This document shows positions 11,374 to 20,645 of a DNA stretch of 64,000 nt, in pieces; within the stretch, counting starts at the first letter, position 1, and each line of letters starts with the position of its first letter. Origin of the DNA: Platanthera guangdongensis. Taxonomy: Eukaryota; Streptophyta; Magnoliopsida; Asparagales; Orchidaceae. The stretch lies in the NCBI GenBank assembly GCA_039583875.1, contig CM077162.1:166427220-166491219 (forward strand). The letters run 5' to 3'. The notes beneath the pieces were generated by a model. The model searched no databases. It saw nothing but the letters and a program-made list of their open reading frames with translations, and had not been told where the DNA came from. The position numbers and the translations under genes were made by a program.

Positions 11374-11857
11374 GAGGTCTACACCGATGCTGATTGAGCC
11401 GAGTCTGTTGACAATCGACGATCTACCTCAGGATATTGCTCTCTGGTTGGTGTAAATCTTGTTACATGGAGAAGTAAAAAACAACAGGTCGTGGTCAGAT
11501 CAAGCGCTGAAGCAGAGTTTCGGACTATGACCCATGGTGTTTGTGATGGTCTCTAGCTGCGGTCGTTGCTGAGTGACCTGAGACTCTTTGGAGATGAGCC
11601 TATTCAGTTGTATTGTGATAACAAGGCTGCTATTAGCATTGCACACAATCCTGCCCAGCATGATCGTACTAGGCATATTGAAGTGGATCGTCATTTCATC
11701 AAGGAAAACATTGAAAAGGGATTTGTGTGAACTCCTTTTGTTCCCTCAGATAGACAACTTGCTGATATTCTCACGAAAGGTATAAGTGGAAGTACCTTTG
11801 GAAGAATTGTTGCCAAGTTGGGCATAATCAACATCTCACGCCCAACTTGAGGGGGAG
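11374..11857 (+). pseudogene. Copia A RNase H, 3' remnant
   Basis: This plus-strand copia RNase H begins mid-domain at VYTDAD and continues through LVTWRSKKQQVVVRSSAEAE, LYCDNKAAISIAHNP, HIEVDRHFIKENIEKG and RQLADILTKG to the polypurine tract. It carries stops at DAD*A, GL*LR and FV*TP. The wording is very close to the RNase H of element L (60.9-61.4 kb), so the two belong to related families. The rest of the element lies left of the window beyond B. Confidence 0.9.
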
Positions 11858-11987
11858 TATTACAATGTGTATTAATTCTGTCCTTTATTTCTGTATTATT
11901 TCCTGTATCATTCGTGTGTCCGCCTCCATATGTAGAGGGGACAAGTTTCATTTGGAATTAATAGGTGATTCACGGTTTTCTCCAACA
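11858..11987 (+). repeat. 3' LTR of copia A (about 130 bp)
   Basis: The LTR follows CTTGAGGGGGAG and ends TTCTCCAACA. The first two bases are TA rather than TG, probably a mutation. It contains ATATGTAGAGGGGAC, similar in position to the TATA region of the short LTR of element L. Borders are inferred from structure alone because no partner LTR is visible. Confidence 0.65.
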
Positions 11988-13480
11988 CTCACCTAAGTAA
12001 ATTGCTTTGTGAATTGATAAATTGACAATTTGTTCTCTATGCAAGTACAATAATTTGGCGATCCTGCCCAGCTCGAGTTGATAGGTTTGCTAACGTAAGC
12101 CTGTCCTGTTGGTTGATGGGCTTGTTCACATGGGAGGCTACTTGATTTGTTTGATGAGCCTGCAGACTTGCAGATTTCTCAATTCGCTTTATGAACTCTA
12201 TTAGAATGAAATTATATTATTTATCTACAATATATCAATATAGACACACACATATACAAGTTTCCTCAAGATTTTTACGAGGACCTGAATACCCTTTATT
12301 CATAAGTCAATATATTCAACACACATCCTCAATCTGATGATTATCTATCATATAATTTCAACTTGTTACATATATTATAGTTCAATGCTTGTCATATGGT
12401 CAGCCAACTGGTCATTTGAGCTAACAAAAGATGTGCATCTCTTTGGAGTCATTTTTTATCGGGTGAAGTGATAGTTGAACTCATTATATTTTGTCTTCTT
12501 ATGAAACACTTGATTACTGCAATATGCATCATATCCTGATTATCACATACGAGCTTAATTAGTTCTTTCTGAGAGAAGGCAATTCCTGTAAGGAGCTGCT
12601 TTTGTCATATTAATTCACAAGTTCTCACAATTCTTGCCCTATATAGAACCTCAAAGCTCCAACTTCCAACAACAATATACTTTTATTTTTTATTTTTTAG
12701 CAAAGTAAATTTCCTCTAAATAGGTTATAATACCATGACGCGGATCATTTGTCTTGAAGAGCTTGCCTGTTTCAGTATTTGTCGATCTGCTTTTGATCTT
12801 GATTCTGAAATAATAGTCCCTTGCCTAGGGCACCCATTTCAGATATAGTAGAATCTGAATCACAATTTTTAATGCTCTTCACACGGCGAGTTGAGAAACT
12901 AGCAAGCCACACTTACTTCAAATAGATACCATAGTAGGGCCAAATACACAAACGATCGACTTATATTCAGTTCAAAAGCTTAATCTCGGGATAAGGGTTA
13001 ACTGCACTGTATTTTCACCCAAATACATTTTTCACCTATTTGAGATGGAAAAATATTCTGGTCTTGTTTGTAATAGTTTGTGTAGAAAATAAATCTTCCA
13101 CGCTTATGTAATTTTAAACCTTCTATGCTTATGTAATTTTTTTAAGCATTATCTGCCTTGCATATTCTGATCATTCTTCTACATTCTACTATTATTGTTT
13201 CTTTGTGCATGTGTTTTCTATTAGGATCATATTCCTATGTTACAATCATAACTTCCATGTCAAAATTTCATTTCTATGGAATTTCAAATTTGCTTCTTCT
13301 CTTGCTTGAGGGATTCGTTCTAAGTTATATTTTAAATAGATAGTATGGTTAGCCTTTTTTTTCTTGACATATTTCAATTTTGGCTTGGGAGATGTTGGAT
13401 AAAATGTACTTTCTAAGTTAAAAAATATAGTTGAAGTTTATAGTTTAATTCAGAAATTTGAGTTATGAATTTCTTTATAG
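11988..13480. other. AT-rich stretch without recognised genes
   Basis: No element ends or convincing coding frame were found. The texture (T-runs, low GC) fits intergenic DNA or the intron upstream of the exon-like block at 13481. Short frames such as the hydrophobic one at 13158-13343 look accidental. Confidence 0.5.
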
Positions 13481-13695
13481 GGTGGAATCAAGGAAACCAG
13501 AACGATATTCGTCTGCTGCTCCTTTATCTCGTTAAGTTAGATCAAATAATGTTTGATTTTAACCATTTACCTTCGGAAAGCGATGTGCCAATTGTAATAT
13601 GTGGACTAACAGTGCTGTTTCATGCAGCCGATGCACAACAACGCATTGTATCCGAGCGTGTTGACATGATAAATAACCTTGTCATCTCTGTTTCG
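13481..13695 (+). CDS. Probable exon of an unidentified host gene
   Basis: A 215-nt open block is preceded by a 3' splice-like site (TTCTTTATAG) and followed by GTAACT. The reading frame gives GWNQGNQNDIRLLLLYLVKL and, further on, VICGLTVLFHAADAQQRI, a helical, Leu-rich protein unlike any transposon domain here. The block ends on a codon boundary and the next exon-like block at 14156 continues in the same phase without stops. I do not recognise the family. It could be one exon of a live gene whose other exons are outside or unrecognised, or a gene fragment. Confidence 0.5.
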
Positions 13696-14155
13696 GTAAC
13701 TTCAAAGTCAAGCTTTTTCCACTTTTTCCCATTTTTTCTACGGTCATATGGTCCATGTTTAGAGGCTGGGCCTAGGGCAGCAGTTATCTAGCCTCATTTT
13801 TTAATTCAATGCCATGTGTTTGAGTCATGGGTACAAATTTTCTTCAAATGCAAGACTAAAGCTGCTGTTATCAATCCCTCCCTAGACCATATACTGGTGG
13901 AATCTTCATTTAATATACCCTTATTACAATATGCCACATGCTCAACTCTCCCCCCATTGGCTATGAGAATCAAAATGGTTTAAATGAGAAATTTATGCTT
14001 TACAGACCTTCATAAGTTTAGGGTTTGCAATTTTGCACACATGATAATGTTGTGAAAACTTCTTAATCTTGCTGATTGAAAAATGTTTTGAATCAGTATT
14101 CTAATTGGACATATTAGTTGTTCAGCTATATAACACTAGTAGTTAATTGTTGCAG

Positions 14156-14387
14156 ATCGGTCCTCCTAATTTGCGCTTTCTGACTTCAACTGACAAGAGT
14201 ACATGGCAAGCAAAGGATGTAGCAGATTCGGGCTCCGTTTGGGGGGACTTATTTTCACCGGTCAAGCGGTCACGACCGCATGAATCGGACCTTAATTAAG
14301 GTCTGGTTCATGCGGTCGTGACCGCTTGACCGGTGAAAATAAGTCCTCCCAAACGGAGCCTCGGTCTTGTCTGACAAATCTGCATTG
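14156..14387 (+). pseudogene. Probable exon split by a palindromic MITE
   Basis: The block follows a good 3' splice site (TTAATTGTTGCAG) and ends before GTATCTTG. Without the 130-bp insertion at 14231-14360 and its 3-bp duplication TCG, it is 99 nt long, stays open and begins and ends in phase 0, in phase with the block at 13481. Visible text includes IGPPNLRFLTSTDKSTWQAK. With the insertion, the frame meets stop codons, so this exon is disrupted unless the insert is spliced out. Family unknown. Confidence 0.5.
14231..14360. mobile_element. 130-bp loopless palindromic MITE
   Basis: The two 65-bp arms are perfect inverted repeats except for about three mismatches, with the centre between 14295 and 14296 and no loop. 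The ends are GGCTCCGTTTGG and CCAAACGGAGCC. A 3-bp target duplication TCG flanks it (14228-14230, 14361-14363). The 3-bp duplication and GG...CC ends suggest a PIF/Harbinger-type foldback MITE. The termini resemble the element at 15354-15919. Confidence 0.85.
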
Positions 14388-15042
14388 GTATCTTGTAATT
14401 TCATTAATTATCCGATTTCTTCTACACTTTGGGTGGCATAATTTAACTTTTACAGCATGCCTTCAGTTTTTATTGATTGTAATTTAAATGCTGATATTGG
14501 ATGGATTTCCTCTATTGGCATTAGGGTGCATTACAGGTTAGGGAAAAATCATAGCCATGATTTTCTCTTTTACTAAATGTTTACCAAGTCCATCACTTCT
14601 AGGAAGAAGTAGCTCAAATTTCAATTTTAGTTTTTCTTAGCTTTCTTCAAAAGTCACGGGGCCTAGCCTAGATGTTAATATTTAAATATCAAAAAAATAT
14701 TAAGCACAAGATTTCATCCCCTCTTAGTAGGCAAGGGAACATTAAACTGATTTTACAGGAGAGATTTATTGCATATTGATTAATGCTCATTTTGTAGATT
14801 AACTTCATCTTATCTTAGACATTAATCGAATGCGCACATAATTAATAGAGCTAACATCGAAGTTTTTACATGGAAAACCTGAAAAGAGAAAAAATCATTT
14901 GGCTTGGCCTAGTATATATAAAGCTACTAGTGATGTTCTGAGTACAATGTTGCAGTTTTAGGGAGAGTGAGAAGCTATCACTCATTTTACAATGATTGCA
15001 GAAGGAATTGAATGTCTTCCGTCATTATCTCATTATGCGCAT
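14388..15042. other. AT-rich stretch without recognised genes
   Basis: No coding frame, LTR end or RNA gene was recognised. If 13481 and 14156 are exons, this could be the following intron. Confidence 0.5.
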
Positions 15043-15225
15043 TGGATTGCATCCTAGAGAGTAGCACATAGGGGTGCGCTCTAGAGAACGGAGCGCGAGC
15101 GCGCGTTCTGAAGAGCTGAGCGCTGAGGCGCGCCCTAGGGAGCCATGCACACGGGTGCGTTCTAGAGAGCGGAGTGTGAGGTGCTTTCCAAAAAGTGTAG
15201 CACGGGGATGCATCCATTCTGTACA
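15043..15225. repeat. Degenerate 27-bp tandem array (about 6 copies)
   Basis: Units such as GGTGCGCTCTAGAGAACGGA plus 7 bp repeat with a 27-bp period and considerable drift. The period is a multiple of three, so on the minus strand two frames show a 9-residue repeat (for example LRSLERTRV, LALRSLERT). It sits where the decayed copia RT of element E should continue, so it may have expanded within or replaced that sequence. Confidence 0.75.
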
Positions 15226-15353
15226 ACGTAACATAGTTCTCCTAGTAGCATGAATATACTAAGAATGCCTATGAAATAAGTAATGTTAGGGAGAGTATGA
15301 CATAAGTATATAAGCCTGTTAATAAATCTTTGGTAGCTAGGAGAGTTAACTTT
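15190..15353 (-). pseudogene. Copia E RT relic, left piece
   Basis: Minus-strand translation gives the late RT block: YQRFINRLIYLCHTLPNIT aligns with the YQRLVGKLIYLSHTRPDIS motif common to copia. It continues weakly into the 27-bp array. It is the leftmost of three pieces of one relic, separated by the MITE 15354-15919 and copia F. Confidence 0.7.
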
Positions 15354-15919
15354 GGCTCCGTTTGGTTGGGCTGTTGCTGATGGAAAGCTGCTGATGAACT
15401 GTTGCTGATAGAAAAAGTGCTGATTCTGGAAAACAGAGTTTTGTTAAAAAGTTGTTTGGATACAAAACGGAGTTTTGAGTCAATTTTTTTTTCTAATGCA
15501 AATTTCAGATCTGAATTTTCCTGTAATTTTCGTTCATCCTCAATTTTCGTTCATCCTGAATTTTTGAGAAGAAGAAGAAGAAGCTCCGCGATTGCGGCGT
15601 GCGGTTGCGGCGTGCGGAGCTCGCCACGGTTGCGGCGTGCGGAGCTCGAGCTGTAGGGTTGCGGGAGAACGCCACGGAGAAGAACCGGCGGTTGCGGCGT
15701 GCGGAGCTCGCCCCGGTTGCGGCGTGCGGAGCTCGAGCTGTAGGGTTGCGGGAGAACGCCACGGTTGCGACTGAACGCAACATTTTACAGCGGATCGTGA
15801 TCAATAGAAAACAACGGGAACCGGCGGTTCTTGAAACAGCAACGCCAAACATAACTTATGCATAAAATTGAGGTGCGGTTCAAACGCACCGGAGGCAAAA
15901 AGCCCAACCAAACGCTACC
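15354..15919. mobile_element. 566-bp PIF/Harbinger-like MITE
   Basis: The ends are GGCTCCGTTTGGTTGGGCT and AGCCCAACCAAACGCTACC, about 20-bp terminal inverted repeats with three mismatches. TTT flanks both sides. No transposase is encoded. It is inserted in the copia E relic. Internally it holds a GC-rich 87-bp tandem duplication, and frames across that part are composition artefacts. Confidence 0.8.
15601..15773. repeat. 87-bp tandem duplication inside the MITE
   Basis: Two nearly identical 87-bp units start at 15601 and 15688. Each contains two copies of GTTGCGGCGTGCGGAGCTCG. The unit is GC-rich and contrasts sharply with the AT-rich surroundings. Confidence 0.85.
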
Positions 15920-16061
15920 TTTATCTCCATTTTATCCTCGCCAATTTTGTGATTAACTTCGATAGGGTATCCACTGGAGCACATACAAACATCCATATTT
16001 TTTCTCGGAGATCAAGAATGTATTTCTTCTGTGATATAAAGATCCCACTATTAGACCTTCT
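15920..16061 (-). pseudogene. Copia E RT relic, middle piece
   Basis: Minus-strand reading gives GIFISQKKYILDL followed by a PVDT-like stretch and an NHK-like stretch in another frame, the standard copia RT order. It joins directly, across element F, to the piece at 20568, where LGKLKYFLGIEVG ends. A one-base loss shifts the frame in the PVDT region. Confidence 0.8.
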
Positions 16062-16491
16062 TGTGCGAACAGAAAAGAGCAGACCGAAAAATTGGAGTAA
16101 TGTAAACTTTATTATCCAAAAAAGGTATCAATTACAATGGTATAGCCTCCCTTTTATAGAATGGAGGAGATGAGAGAATTTACAATTAAGCAATGTGAGA
16201 CTAAAAATTTACAAGTATATGTGGCTTTACAAAAAACAAACCGGACAGGCCGGGCGGTGAGACAAGCCGGCTAACCGCCCGACAACCAACTAGAGGAGAG
16301 AACAAGCGCCACAAAGATCAAGCCGCCACAGGAGAACGCTAGACCGCCCGGTCTCCAAGTCGTCTGAGACAATCCGCCAGACCGCTGGGATACCAAACAA
16401 CAACAACCCGGCAGACAGACCGGCCAGAATAACCCGGTAGACCGCCCGGTCTCCGAAGAGCAACAGACCGCCCGACCTCCATATTGCAACA
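16062..16491 (-). repeat. 3' LTR of F
   Basis: It begins TGTGCGAAC and ends ATTGCAACA on the plus strand. The polypurine tract lies immediately inside at 16492-16505 (minus strand reads TTGAGGGGGAG). The inner part is rich in CCGCCCGGTC repeats. Confidence 0.93.
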
Positions 16492-16498
16492 CTCCCCC

Positions 16499-16997
16499 TC
16501 AAGCTGGAGCATAAATATCAATCATGCCCAGCTTGTGACAAATGTGGAAAAAAGAAGTGGACACCGGCTTGGTGAAGATGTCTGCCAACTCGTTGTCTGA
16601 AGTGACGAACGAAGTACAAATCTGTTTTTTCAGGATCTCCTCCCGAATGAAATGACAGTCGACTTCTATGTGCTTCGTTCTCTCATGAAAGACCGGATTT
16701 TTGGAGATGTATATCGCGACCTTATTATCACAGAACATAGGAAGATGATAGTTGTACACCTCTCCTAAATCAAGCATGAGAGTCCGTAACCATTTCAACT
16801 CACATGTGGTCGATGTCATACTGCGATATTGTGCTTCTGCACTAGACCTAGAGACCACAGACTGTTTTTTCCTCTTCCAACTCACAAGATTTCCTCTAAC
16901 AAACGCGCAGAAACCTGATGTCGACTTGCGGTCCCCTTTGTCATCAGCATAGCTCGAATCAGAGTATGCTTCAACCCTTAGGTGACCATTCTTCTGA
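16499..16997 (-). pseudogene. Copia RNase H of F
   Basis: The minus-strand frame has AYSDSSYADDKG, LVSWKRKKQSVVSRSSAEAQ, MFCDNKVAIYISKNPVFHE and HIEVDCHFIREEI, all standard copia RNase H blocks with their acidic residues. It is separated from the RT by a frameshift at about 17006 (stop after AAPRK). It ends at the polypurine tract. Confidence 0.9.
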
Positions 16998-17005
16998 AAA
17001 AGGAG

Positions 17006-18170
17006 TCATTTCCTGGGTGCTGCTTTAATATACTCTAATATCCTCAGGGCAGATTGTAGATGACACTCTCTAGGAGTTTGCATGAACTGACTCACCTTGC
17101 CAACAACATAAGAGATGTCGGGTCTGGTTACCGTGAGATAAATGAGTTTGTCCACCAGACGCCGGTACCTCGTAAGATCGGATAGAAGAGGCGAGTCATC
17201 TGTCCAAGTTTTGTCTTCCCCAATAGCCATGGGAGAACGGGCAGGTTTAGCACCAGTTAATCCTGCCTCCTTTAGAAGATCAAGAGCATACTTCCGTTGG
17301 GAAAGGACCATGGAGTTGGACTTCCTAAAGATTTCAATTCCCAAAAAGTATTTCGGGGAGCCCATATCCTTCGTGACCAAGTGCTGACGGAGGTGTTTCT
17401 TTGTCAACGTTACCCCATCCTGGTCATCGCCAGTAAGATGAATGTCATCAACATAAACCGCAAGAACTACCAAACCAGAGGCAGTTTTCCGAACGAACAA
17501 GGAGTGATCAGCTGAGCTTCTTGTAAAACCAATGGCCGCAACGATGTCGCTAAACTTGTCAAACCAGGTACGGGGACTTTGATTGAGGCCATAGATAGCC
17601 TTATTTAGCCGGCATACTCGTGTCTCCCCCTGAGCAACATACCCAGGAGGTTGCTCCATGTAAACATCTTCCTGAAGATCCCCATAAAGAAAGACATTCT
17701 TGACATCCAGCTGTGAAATGGGCCAATCCCTGTTGACAACCACAGGGAGAAGGACCTTAATAGTACTGAGACGAGCAACTGGAGAGGAAGTGTCAAAGTA
17801 ATCAACCCCATAAGTTTGGGTAAAACCCTTGGCAACAAGCCGAGCCTTGTAACGATTCACACTGGCATCGGGAAGGAACTTCACCACAATGACCCAGCGA
17901 CATCCAACAACATCTGTACCGAAAGGAGGAGGAACCAGGGTCCAGGTACCCCGTTCAGTGAGAGTAGCAATCTCCTCATCCATGACAGCTTTCCAATGAG
18001 GAATAGTAAGGGCCTCCTGGTAGGAACGGGGGGTGGCAGTGGCCGAGATAGCCAGTGCAAAAGCTCTGCTAGAAGGGGTAAGACGATCATAAGAAACAAC
18101 TGCAGCAAGCGGGTGTTGGGTACATGCCCGAACCCCTTTGCGAAGGGCAATGGGGAGATCCAGGGCAGCT
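17006..18170 (-). pseudogene. Copia reverse transcriptase of F
   Basis: The open frame starts near GVRACTQHPL and runs through WTLVPPPFGTDVVGCRWV, KARLVAKGFTQTYGVDY, QLDVKNVFLYGDLQEDVYM and LAVYVDDIHLTGDD (catalytic YVDD) to LIYLTVTRPDISYVVGKV. The catalytic aspartates are retained. Its frame differs from that of the integrase, and the reading frame changes more than once in the linker between 18170 and 18440. Confidence 0.92.
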
Positions 18171-18229
18171 GGTTCCGCAGTATCCGGAGCGTCCGTGGTG
18201 GAGAGAGCTGGCCCGGGAGTAGAGAGAGA

Positions 18230-18355
18230 GACGGCTGCGGAGAGGGTGGAGATGGTGGAGATTGTGGAGATGGTGGAGAGGGTGGAGATGGTGGAGATGG
18301 TGGAGAGGGTGGAGATAGTGGAGATGGTAGAGATGGTGGAGGTGGTGGAACGTCA
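18230..18355. repeat. GGTGGAGAT-type minisatellite in the F linker
   Basis: The plus strand is a run of GGTGGAGAT and GGTGGAGAG units. In the minus-strand integrase frame it reads as a His-Leu repeat (HHLHHLHPL), while the neighbouring frame reads as a Pro/Ser-rich linker normal for copia. The array therefore probably expanded from a Pro-rich linker and is now read out of frame. Confidence 0.8.
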
Positions 18356-18426
18356 GGAGGAGCAGAGGGAAGAGATGAGTTGGTTTGAGAAGTGGGATCA
18401 GCAGGAGTAGAAGAGGAAGCAGGAGA

Positions 18427-19814
18427 GAAGATGCATTTTCAAATAACTTAACATCCACAGAGACAAACTGCTTGCGGGTAACGGGGTCAAAACAACAATA
18501 GCCTTTCTGAGTGTTAGAGTACCCCAGAAAGACACATTTAGTGGCCCGTGGTGAGAGTTTGTCACGGGTGGCAGCGGGAGAGTGCACAAAGGCGGTGCAC
18601 CCAAAGATACGCAGAGTAAGAGGAAAATGATTCTTGTTTGGATAAAGAATGGAGAATGGGGTGGCACCGCGGAGAACTGTGGAGGGAATGCGATTGATGA
18701 GATAACAGGAGAGGAGGACAGCATAACCCCAATAGGAGCGAGGAACATGCATTTGAGTCTGCAGAGTGCAAGCGACATCAAGGAGGTGACGGTTTTTGCG
18801 TTCCGCCACCCCATTTTGTTGTGAGGTGTAGACACAACTAGTTTGACGAATAACACCATGATGCAAACAGAAGGAAGAGAAATCATGGCTAAGATACTCC
18901 TTAGCATTGTCAGAACGAAGGATTTTAATAGATGTATCAAACTGAGTCTTGATCATAGAATAAAACGATGTCCAGACAGAGAACAGTCCGGAGCGATCCT
19001 TGAGAAGATACACCCACATACACATAGATAAATCATCAATAAATGTGACAAAATATGAACTATCCCGACCGATGGTGAGGGTAGGAGCAGGACCCCACAC
19101 GTCAGAGTGAACGAGGTCGAACGGACGGGAAGAGCCACGACTTTGCGTTGGTGGGAAGGATGAGCGATGATGCTTGCCGAGCTGACATGCATCACAGTTT
19201 AGAGGAGGATGATGAGGAGGGAGGTGGGGCAGAAGCTGACGCAGAAGCCTGGGAGGAGCATGTCCAAGGCGAAGATGCCATTGGAGAAGATCTGTAGAGG
19301 AGGAGGAGAAGACGGATAGAGCGGAAACGTTGTCGAGTAAGTAGAGTACGCCGCTCTCAGTCCCAGTAGCAATCATCCGTTGGGAGTCCGGATCCTGAAA
19401 AGAACACGAAGTATGAGTGAATGTGACAGAACACCGTAGTTGCTTGTATAGAGAAGTAACCGATAATAAATTGCAAGGAAACATTGACACATAGAGGGTA
19501 TCTGCTAGACGAAGAGACGGAGTGACTTGAACCACCCCCGTCCCATTGACTGGAGATGAAGAGCCGTCCGCAACAAAGACCGGATGCAACCGATCATGTG
19601 TTTGTAGATGAGAAAAACACTGAGGATTGCCTGTCATATGATTGGTAGCACCAGAGTCGATCAACCATCTGCCGTGAGTAACAACGTGGGCACTATCAGA
19701 AGATGTGACCATCGAGGCGGACTGCGTGGAGGAGATGAAGGCCATAGAAGAAAGCAGCGGGAGAAACAAGCCGCAGCAAGAAGGAGAAGTCTCTAGAACA
19801 GGTCGCGACGACAA
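18427..19814 (-). pseudogene. Copia protease and integrase of F
   Basis: The frame begins with about 48 residues of uncertain origin. Next come the aspartic protease (WLIDSGATNHMTGN, Asp near residue 53), the HLRLGHAPPRL pre-integrase block, and the integrase core (DLVHSDVWGP, ILRSDNAKEYLS, QQNGVAERKNRHL). It closes with the RIFGCTAFVH and KCVFLGYSNTQKGY blocks. A frame change near 18427 ends the proper reading. The lack of Gag upstream makes this element dependent on others. Confidence 0.92.
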
Positions 19815-20127
19815 AGAAGATGAGGGAGGCTAGAACAGGCCGCATCGACTTAAGAACAGATCACAGCGACAAAGAAGAGGAGAGCGGCTAGAACAGGTCA
19901 CAACGATTTAAGGACAGGTCACATCGACAAAGAAGAGGAGAGTGGCTAGAAAAGAAGAAGCAAGTGGCCGCAATACAATGGGTCAGAAGAGGCCGCAAAC
20001 AGGGAGAAACAAGCCGCGCGAACAGGGCAGCGGTCAGAGAAGGAATCAAGCCGCGAGAACAGATCGCGGAAAGAAGAAACAAGCCGCACGCGCAGATAAA
20101 CCTCAGTCAGGAGGAAAGGATCGAGTC
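19815..20127 (-). other. Leader of F with 58-bp tandem repeats
   Basis: Purine-rich non-coding leader between primer site and protease. A unit of about 58 bp (starts near 19846 and 19904, with a partial copy before) contains ACAAAGAAGAGGAGAGCGGC. In an intact relative the gag gene should lie between this leader and the protease. Confidence 0.7.
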
Positions 20128-20138
20128 CTCTGATACCA
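20127..20138 (-). other. Primer binding site of F
   Basis: Minus strand TGGTATCAGAGG abuts the 5' LTR and matches the initiator Met tRNA. Confidence 0.88.
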
Positions 20139-20567
20139 TGTGCGAACAGAAAAGAGAAGATCAAAAAATTGGAGTAATGTAAACTTTATTATCCAAAAAA
20201 GGTATCAATTAGATTGATATAACCTCCCTTTTATAAAATGAAGGAGATGAGAGATTACAATTACGCAATGTGGGACTAAAAATTTACAAGTATATGTGGT
20301 TTTACAAAAAACAAATCGGACAGGCCGGGCGGTTAGACAAGCCGGCTAACCGCCCGACAAACCAACAAGAGGAGAGAACAAGCGCCACAAAGATCAAGCC
20401 GCCGCAGGAGACCGCTAGACCGCCCGGTCTCCAAGTCGTCTGAGACAATCTGCCAGACCGCTGGGATACCAAACAGCAACAGCGCGACAGACAGAGCGGC
20501 CAGAATAACTCGGTAGACCGCTCGGTCTCCGAACAGCAACAGACCGTCCGACCTCCATATTGCAACA
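20139..20567 (-). repeat. 5' LTR of F
   Basis: A 429-bp LTR matching 16062-16491 with about 29 differences, including a 2-bp gap. A minus-strand TATA-like TTTATAAAAGG lies near 20228-20240. Confidence 0.93.
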
Positions 20568-20645
20568 CTTCCCACTTCAATACCTAAGAAATACTTCAAC
20601 TTTCCTAGATCTTTAACTTCAAATTTTGTCCACAATCGTAGCAGA
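20568..20645 (-). pseudogene. Copia E RT relic, right piece
   Basis: The minus strand reads WTKFEVKDLGKLKYFLGIEV, a diagnostic copia RT block, up to the insertion of F. Similarity stops near 20645; beyond it the sequence is not copia. Confidence 0.8.

Larger units (their letters stand above)
16062..20567 (-). mobile_element. Element F: Ty1/copia lacking gag, 4,506 bp
   Basis: LTRs of 430 bp (16062-16491) and 429 bp (20139-20567) flank a leader, protease-integrase, RT and RNase H on the minus strand. Target sites are CTTCT on the left and CTTCC on the right, probably a 5-bp duplication with one change. By eye the LTRs differ at about 29 positions (near 7%), so it is older than D. The Gag core and zinc knuckle are absent: the leader passes straight into a short tail before the protease. 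F is inserted in a same-orientation copia RT (E). Confidence 0.93.

Noticed and set aside
15505..15865. GC-rich open frames on both strands at 15.5-15.9 kb
   Set aside because: They lie inside the MITE and arise from the 87-bp GC-rich duplication; no domain, and all frames of both strands are equally open.
16271..16521. Minus-strand frames in the F LTR with Gly/Cys/Leu-rich text
   Set aside because: They fall in the CCGCCCGGTC-rich part of the LTR and recur in the partner LTR only as repeat composition; no domain.
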